In this document: positions 14,076-18,400 of the stretch, piece after piece
How the letters are laid out: the number at the start of each line of letters is the position of its first letter
How positions within the stretch are numbered: the stretch's first letter is position 1
Assembly: GCA_903819815.1 (NCBI GenBank)
Contig: CAIJFC010000206.1
Coordinates: forward strand, 1-18,400
Direction of reading: 5' to 3'
DNA: 18,400 nucleotides
DNA from: an uncultured Bacteroidota bacterium
GTDB taxonomy: Bacteria; Bacteroidota; Bacteroidia; Flavobacteriales; Flavobacteriaceae
Translations under genes and position numbers: made by a program
Notes under the pieces: generated by a model
What the model was told of the DNA's origin: nothing
The model's database searches: none
What the model saw: the letters and a program-made list of their open reading frames with translations, nothing else

Positions 14076-14933
14076 TTATATAATTTCTAATAAATGCTTG
14101 CCATACCCGCTTTTTAAAAATGGTTGGGCAATTTCTTTTAATTGTTTTGCGGTGATGAAGCCCATTTTGTATGCCGCTTCTTCTATAGATCCTATTTTTA
14201 ATCCTTGTCTTTCTTCAATTACTTGAACAAATTGCGAGGCTTGCATTAAAGAATTAAAGGTTCCGGTGTCAAACCACGCTGTTCCTCTATCTAAAATACT
14301 CACTTTTAATTTTCCTCTTCGAAGGTATTCTTTATTTACATCGGTGATTTCAATTTCTCCGCGCTGACTCGGTTTGATATTTGAAGCGATTTCCACTACA
14401 TCATTATCATAAAAATAGATCCCCGGAACAGCAAAATTTGACTTTGGATTTACCGGTTTTTCTTCTATAGAAAGTACGTTTCCATCAGCATCAAAATCTA
14501 CTACTCCATATCTTTCTGGATCGTTAACATGATAGGCGTATATGATTCCTCCGTCTGGATTATTATTCGATTGTAATAAATCTGACAATCCTGTTCCATA
14601 AAAAATATTGTCACCTAAAACTAGCGCTACTTTATCATTCCCAATAAATTCTTTTCCAATGATAAAGGCTTCTGCCAACCCATTCGGATGTTCTTGAATA
14701 GCATATTCAAATCGACATCCTAATCGAGATCCGTCTCCTAATAATTGTCGGAATAATGGTAAATCATGAGGGGTAGAAATAATTAATATTTCTCTTATTC
14801 CCGACCAAAGTAAAGATGATAGCGGATAATAAATCATCGGTTTGTCATATATTGGCATTAACTGTTTGCTCACCGCAAGCGTAAGTGGGTGCAACCTAGT
14901 TCCCGATCCTCCGGCTAAAATAATTCCTTTCAT
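14076..14933 (-). CDS. rfbA: Glucose-1-phosphate thymidylyltransferase
   Basis: RfbA (RmlA) makes dTDP-glucose from glucose 1-phosphate and dTTP, the first step toward dTDP-rhamnose. The 285-residue protein shows LAGGSGTRLHPLT (6-18, nucleotide binding), KQLMPIYDKPMIYYPLS (23-39), QEHPNGLAEAF (80-90), LGDNIFYG (106-113, metal site), SIEEKP (155-160) and GEIEITDVN (192-200). Length and motifs are standard and no key residue is lost. The ATG overlaps the stop of the chain-length gene by one base (TAATG), a sign of translational coupling. dTDP-glucose from this enzyme needs RfbB before RfbC can act, and that gene must lie elsewhere. Confidence 0.98.
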   Translation of the reverse strand: MKGIILAGGSGTRLHPLTLAVSKQLMPIYDKPMIYYPLSSLLWSGIREILIISTPHDLPLFRQLLGDGSRLGCRFEYAIQEHPNGLAEAFIIGKEFIGNDKVALVLGDNIFYGTGLSDLLQSNNNPDGGIIYAYHVNDPERYGVVDFDADGNVLSIEEKPVNPKSNFAVPGIYFYDNDVVEIASNIKPSQRGEIEITDVNKEYLRRGKLKVSILDRGTAWFDTGTFNSLMQASQFVQVIEERQGLKIGSIEEAAYKMGFITAKQLKEIAQPFLKSGYGKHLLEII

Positions 14934-15940
14934 TATACTATATTTTGTTGGGCTTTTAAAGTTTGTCTTTTATAAAATTTTAAAAATAAACGGATAAATA
15001 CAAATCCAAAAATAAGCAATAACGGTAAAACAAATTTTAATTTACCGTTAACACTTTCGGTGTTTTTTATGTTAAGAATGCTGCTATTTTTTTTAATCGT
15101 GTTTTCGTAATTTACTAGTTGCTCTCTTTTGATGCCGATTTCATAAACTAATGCTTGCTTGGTTTTAAGCACTTCGTTTAGCTCGGTGTTTTCATTATAA
15201 AAAACTAATTTGTCGGATTTTTGTCCCGAAGCAGTTGAGAATTTTTCTAATAAAGTATTAATCTGAAGGATCATTTCTTCATTCTTTTTAATATTTACAT
15301 TGACGTTCTCAACATATATTTTCTTTAAATTATCGAAATAAGTATTGTTGTTTAAATAATTTAAAATTGGCTCAATTGTTTTTTCATCCGTTGTAAATCC
15401 TTTAGTAATGAGGTGAACCGTGTGTGAATAATAATTTTTACTCGTTGCTTTGTCTTTAATAACCTTATTAATATCCCCTTCTTCAGCTAATAATTTCAAG
15501 AGTTCAAAATTTTGGGTGTTCGTTGTAACGGCCGCGTTTTTTTCATTGTAATTAACCAAACTATAAATGTCAACTATTGGTTCAATTTCAATTTTTGTTA
15601 AGTTTTCAGGATTTTTAACTCCTATAGACTTTAAAAAAAGGGTGTCTCTGGTTTTAATTTTAGAATCCAATAAATCTATTTTAGAATACAGATAATCGGT
15701 GCTTCCAAAATTGGGTTTTACAATAATTTTAGAATCGTAGGTTTCATTATTTAAGTCAACATAGGTTCCTAGAGCAGCTCCTGCAACAAATAAAATTCCT
15801 ACTATTAATAAATTTCTTTTAAAAAATAAAATACCTCTAAAAACCGAAGTCCCTATTCCGTCGTAAAAACCTTTAATTTTATTTGAAATCATTGATAAAT
15901 CAATCTCTTGATTATCTGAATTGGTAGCGTTTTGACTCAT
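14933..15940 (-). CDS. Wzz-like chain-length determinant (polysaccharide co-polymerase, no kinase domain)
   Basis: The 335-residue protein has the co-polymerase layout: a cytoplasmic N-terminus of about 40 residues, a membrane helix (about 43-61), a large periplasmic part (about 62-300) and a second membrane helix (about 302-320) with a short basic tail. The periplasmic part has long charged helical stretches (205-285), as in Wzz bell structures. Such proteins work with Wzy to set O-antigen chain length. There is no tyrosine-kinase domain, so it would be of the O-antigen type and not the capsule Wzc type. The proline-rich motif often seen near the second helix of enterobacterial Wzz is absent. 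The assignment rests on topology and on linkage to rfbA, so it is less sure than the neighbours. Confidence 0.7.
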   Translation of the reverse strand: MSQNATNSDNQEIDLSMISNKIKGFYDGIGTSVFRGILFFKRNLLIVGILFVAGAALGTYVDLNNETYDSKIIVKPNFGSTDYLYSKIDLLDSKIKTRDTLFLKSIGVKNPENLTKIEIEPIVDIYSLVNYNEKNAAVTTNTQNFELLKLLAEEGDINKVIKDKATSKNYYSHTVHLITKGFTTDEKTIEPILNYLNNNTYFDNLKKIYVENVNVNIKKNEEMILQINTLLEKFSTASGQKSDKLVFYNENTELNEVLKTKQALVYEIGIKREQLVNYENTIKKNSSILNIKNTESVNGKLKFVLPLLLIFGFVFIRLFLKFYKRQTLKAQQNIV

Positions 15941-15948
15941 AATAAAAA

Positions 15949-17628
15949 CTATTTTATGTTAAAAATTTGTTCTAATATTTTAATTGTAATTAAATATGTT
16001 GGCTTTACTCCTGTTGTTCCTAATCCGCCTGAGGCTAATGTGCTTCCTGTTTCCAGCGGGTTGTCTGATGCATAATAGGCATATCTAACTTTTACATCTG
16101 GATTAATGCTTTTTCTAATTTTGGATGCCGATTGGATTGCTTTTTGATAATAGGCGCCTTCCATTTCCAGTCCAATAACTCCCCACGTTGAATCATGGAA
16201 AAACTTTAATAAATCTTTATTTTGCAATGACGTTCCTAAAACTGTAATCATAGGTCCTGCGAAAACAGCTATGCCATTTCCTTCCAACATCTCGGCAGTT
16301 AATTCATTATGGAAGAAATAATTGTCTCCTGTTCCTTCATTTATATGTGCCGATGGAATCATAATATCTCCTTTTCCGCCTTGAAGAATACCTGCTTTTC
16401 CCATTATTGAAACCGATTCTACATTCAATAAAATATCTTTTTGAAACGGTTTTAATAACTCATCAATGGTTTCGTAAGCTTGCTCTCCAAAAGCGTAGTC
16501 CATAACGATAATTACCGGGTTTTTATTGTGCATTTTCGCAGTTGGAAATGCTGATTTTTTCCAATCTATTTTGGCGGTATCAAAAATCTGAACATCAATG
16601 TTGGTTCCTGAAGTATCAGGCAAAGAAATCATACCGTTTAACTTGGCAAATTCTTCCACTTTATTTCTAACTTCATCTGCACCCGATTTACTCAATTCTT
16701 CAAAAATAAAGAAATCCGATTTGTCTTTGAATTTGGTTTTTAAAACGTGCGTTGCAAATATAGAATTCATCACCGAGTGCATGTTGGCGCTGATAATGTG
16801 AATTGGTCGATCCAATAAATCATTTGCTTTAAGCACCTCTTTTATATTGGTTGCCCAAATTTCACCGTGAATATGGTGCCCTAATCTTTCTCTTAAAATA
16901 GGACTAAAAGTGATGGTTCTTTTGTTGTTTTCAACCACTTCTTCAATCGCTAATTTCCCTAACCAATAAATTACGTGTAAAAAACGATCTGGTTTTTCTG
17001 TGGTTCCAAAAGCATCGTAAATATCTAAAATCTCTACAAATGTTCTTCCTAGGATATTTGCAGTATGCGAAATTGTTTTCTCTTTATCGGTTAATGTCAG
17101 TTTTTTATTGGATAAAACCGCTTGTTCTAATTTTTGCCAATCACGAGTGACCTCAGCGTTTTCATCTAGTAAAACGCGGTTTTTAATTTTATGCGATTCT
17201 ATGAAAATAAAAGTCAAATGCGTTAAAATATCGTAAATATCAGATCTTCCGCGCGTGATTTCAACGTTCATTTGCTCGTCATCAATTCGATAACAGTTTC
17301 TTCTTCTTTTCGGTGGAATTATAGCTTGAAAATGTGATTTTGAATAGCCTTCGTCAGAAGTTAAATTGATGAAACGGCATTCTTCAATCCCTATTGGTAG
17401 TCTTTCAATTACATATAAAAGTCCGCTTAATTCTACTTTGTCTTCGGCAATTGTGCCATATATTTCAGGGCGTAACGACAATAATGCTTCGCGCAATGTT
17501 TCTCCAGAAACTCCCATTGGTTTATAGAATCCTCTATTGAACAAATGGCGCATGGTAATGTATAATTTCTCAACCGCACTAGATGATTCTTGCGCTCTTG
17601 ATCGGACAATATTCTTGATTTCTTTCAT
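15949..17628 (-). CDS. DUF6909-like protein with a C-terminal nucleoside-phosphorylase-like region
   Basis: This 559-residue, apparently soluble protein resembles a conserved Flavobacteriia family that I recall as DUF6909; its function is not known to me. The N-terminal 260 residues are largely helical, with no motif I can name. The C-terminal region looks like a nucleoside phosphorylase or AMP nucleosidase fold. It has SIMGKAGILQGGKGDIMIP (407-425), a counterpart of the glycine-rich phosphate loop and GDIVIP-type strand, and GLEMEGAYY (486-494), the Met-Glu ribose site. YYASDN (518-523) places an Asp where phosphorylases have their catalytic SD. This is my inference from motifs. Only 8 bases separate its stop from the Wzz-like gene, so it likely heads the transcription unit. 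A -7 box lies at 17651-17658. Confidence 0.75.
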   Translation of the reverse strand: MKEIKNIVRSRAQESSSAVEKLYITMRHLFNRGFYKPMGVSGETLREALLSLRPEIYGTIAEDKVELSGLLYVIERLPIGIEECRFINLTSDEGYSKSHFQAIIPPKRRRNCYRIDDEQMNVEITRGRSDIYDILTHLTFIFIESHKIKNRVLLDENAEVTRDWQKLEQAVLSNKKLTLTDKEKTISHTANILGRTFVEILDIYDAFGTTEKPDRFLHVIYWLGKLAIEEVVENNKRTITFSPILRERLGHHIHGEIWATNIKEVLKANDLLDRPIHIISANMHSVMNSIFATHVLKTKFKDKSDFFIFEELSKSGADEVRNKVEEFAKLNGMISLPDTSGTNIDVQIFDTAKIDWKKSAFPTAKMHNKNPVIIVMDYAFGEQAYETIDELLKPFQKDILLNVESVSIMGKAGILQGGKGDIMIPSAHINEGTGDNYFFHNELTAEMLEGNGIAVFAGPMITVLGTSLQNKDLLKFFHDSTWGVIGLEMEGAYYQKAIQSASKIRKSINPDVKVRYAYYASDNPLETGSTLASGGLGTTGVKPTYLITIKILEQIFNIK

Positions 17629-17642
17629 TTGGATTTTATTTA

Positions 17643-17683
17643 TTAACCAACAAATGTAAGGTTTTTATGTTTTAGTTGGTTAA
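17643..17683. repeat. Inverted repeat around the promoter of the DUF6909-like gene
   Basis: TTAACCAAC (17643-17651) and GTTGGTTAA (17675-17683) are perfect 9-base inverted arms separated by 23 bases. The -7 box lies between them, touching the left arm. The arm centres are 32 bases apart, about three helical turns. It could be an operator pair, or a weak hairpin ending the upstream gene, although no long T run follows. Confidence 0.6.
17651..17658 (-). promoter_or_regulatory. -7 element ahead of the DUF6909-like gene
   Basis: The minus strand reads TACATTTG, an exact TAnnTTTG, 22 bases before the ATG at 17628. No TTG is seen at the -33 position. It would start the transcription unit that includes the Wzz-like gene and rfbA, rfbC and rfbD. 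Confidence 0.5.
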
Positions 17684-18400
17684 AACCAAATTTATTGCGG
17701 GTTCATAAACCTTAATTTTACCTGATTCAGATTGGGTTTTATCGTTTGTTTGTCGGCTCCATTTTCCTCCCGAATAGGTAAATAAAAAGTCCCGTTCTAT
17801 GTAATTGTACAATACCAACGGGTAGAAAATTATTTGAATGGTTGTTTTTTGAGTATTAGAATTTACGATCGTTTTTTCCAATTTGTTTTTCGAAATTAAC
17901 AGTTTTTCAATACCAATGAAGAGTCCGGTTTTGGGTATTTTCAAATTCAAGTCGGTGAGGTCAAAACCATTTCTAACCACGCCTTTTTGGATGTTTAGAA
18001 TATAATCTCTCGTGAGTAATTCCTCCCCAGGAAAACCATTGGCGTCGGCCTTATAAAAATGAATTTTAACAGTGGCATTGTCAATTCTGCTGTCAGTTAA
18101 AATACTCACTTTCTTAATGAATTTGATCTTTTTGTAAGCGGCTTCGTAGGGGAAAAATTTCACGTCAATTCTCGGTCCGTTATCGAAAGCTTCTAAAACG
18201 GAATTGTTAATTTGTCCGATCTCTATTTTTTTAGTTTCAAAATGTCGAGCAACTACCACTTCGTCCAATTGAAATGAAACGGCTTTCATAATTACATTGG
18301 AAACATCGGAAGCTTTTATGATTCTTTTTTCAAATCCTAAAATAGAAAATATAAGGTTTTTATTTGCAGAAGCAGCAATAGAAAACGCTCCATTTTCTTC
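17672..18400 (-). CDS. Carboxypeptidase-regulatory-like domain protein, 3' part (cut by right edge)
   Basis: An internal ATG at 18289 gives 205 residues, but the frame stays open through 37 more codons to the right edge with no other ATG, so 242 residues are visible and the true start lies outside. The added part reads NGAFSIAASANKNLIFSILG, then GFEKRIIKASDVSNVIMKAVSFQLDEVVV. This is the second half of a CarboxypepD_reg-like beta-sandwich as seen at the N-terminus of many Bacteroidetes cell-envelope proteins. The rest is beta-rich (KIHFYKADANGFPGEELL; TTIQIIFYPLVLYN) with no catalytic motif I recognise. I expect an exported or surface protein with a signal peptide beyond the window. It seems unrelated to the polysaccharide genes, and the next gene has its own -7 box. 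Confidence 0.77.
   Translation of the reverse strand, partial: EENGAFSIAASANKNLIFSILGFEKRIIKASDVSNVIMKAVSFQLDEVVVARHFETKKIEIGQINNSVLEAFDNGPRIDVKFFPYEAAYKKIKFIKKVSILTDSRIDNATVKIHFYKADANGFPGEELLTRDYILNIQKGVVRNGFDLTDLNLKIPKTGLFIGIEKLLISKNKLEKTIVNSNTQKTTIQIIFYPLVLYNYIERDFLFTYSGGKWSRQTNDKTQSESGKIKVYEPAINLVLTN

Noticed and set aside
1..18400. CRISPR array, tRNA, rRNA, riboswitch, phage or transposon
   Set aside because: I saw no regularly spaced repeats, no cloverleaf-like stretch, no long structured leader and no transposase or integrase motif; the gaps are too short for most of these.

Overview
The window looks like Flavobacteriaceae chromosome, most likely Flavobacterium or a close relative. 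The DNA is AT-rich, there is no Shine-Dalgarno pattern ahead of starts, and Bacteroidetes-type TAnnTTTG -7 boxes sit in most of the gaps that could hold a promoter. Several proteins are recognisable Flavobacteriia families (DUF6427-, DUF6341- and DUF6909-like, and a carboxypeptidase-regulatory-like domain protein). Assignments come from reading motifs; no database search was possible.

Layout: all genes but one are on the minus strand, so the biological order runs right to left. At the right edge is the 3' part of a CarboxypepD_reg-like protein gene (17672 to beyond 18400). Next is a 559-residue DUF6909-like protein whose C-terminal half carries nucleoside-phosphorylase-like motifs. It is followed closely by a Wzz-like chain-length regulator and by rfbA, rfbC and rfbD, which make dTDP-L-rhamnose. 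rfbB is not in the window. A short lipoprotein gene follows and ends in a clear intrinsic terminator at 12025-12052.

A second block (11974 down to 4350) appears to restart from its own -7 box. It encodes a SAM methyltransferase, a Wzx flippase, a GT2 glycosyltransferase, a first Wzy/WaaL-like membrane protein, a GT4 glycosyltransferase, a DUF1972-type glycosyltransferase and a second Wzy/WaaL-like protein. The block closes with UDP-glucuronate decarboxylase (UDP-xylose synthase) and the initiating undecaprenyl-phosphate sugar-phosphate transferase. The housekeeping gene purD lies beyond it, convergent with a tiny DUF6341-like membrane protein. That gene diverges from a DUF6427-like membrane protein cut by the left edge.

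How it works together: this is a Wzx/Wzy-dependent O-antigen (or similar surface polysaccharide) locus. The initiating transferase loads a sugar phosphate on undecaprenyl phosphate and three glycosyltransferases extend it, probably using dTDP-rhamnose and perhaps UDP-xylose. Wzx flips the unit, a Wzy-like protein polymerises it under Wzz-type control, and a WaaL-like ligase could transfer the chain to lipid A-core. No Wza or Wzc kinase is visible, which favours O-antigen over capsule.

No wholly new system is evident. The most interesting signals are a heptanucleotide tandem repeat inside rfbD that could cause phase variation, the phosphorylase-like domain in the DUF6909-like protein, two proteins that both fit the O-antigen ligase signature, a 23-bp palindrome inside the lipoprotein gene, and a back-to-back bidirectional promoter. 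No gene-free stretch exceeds about 130 bases.
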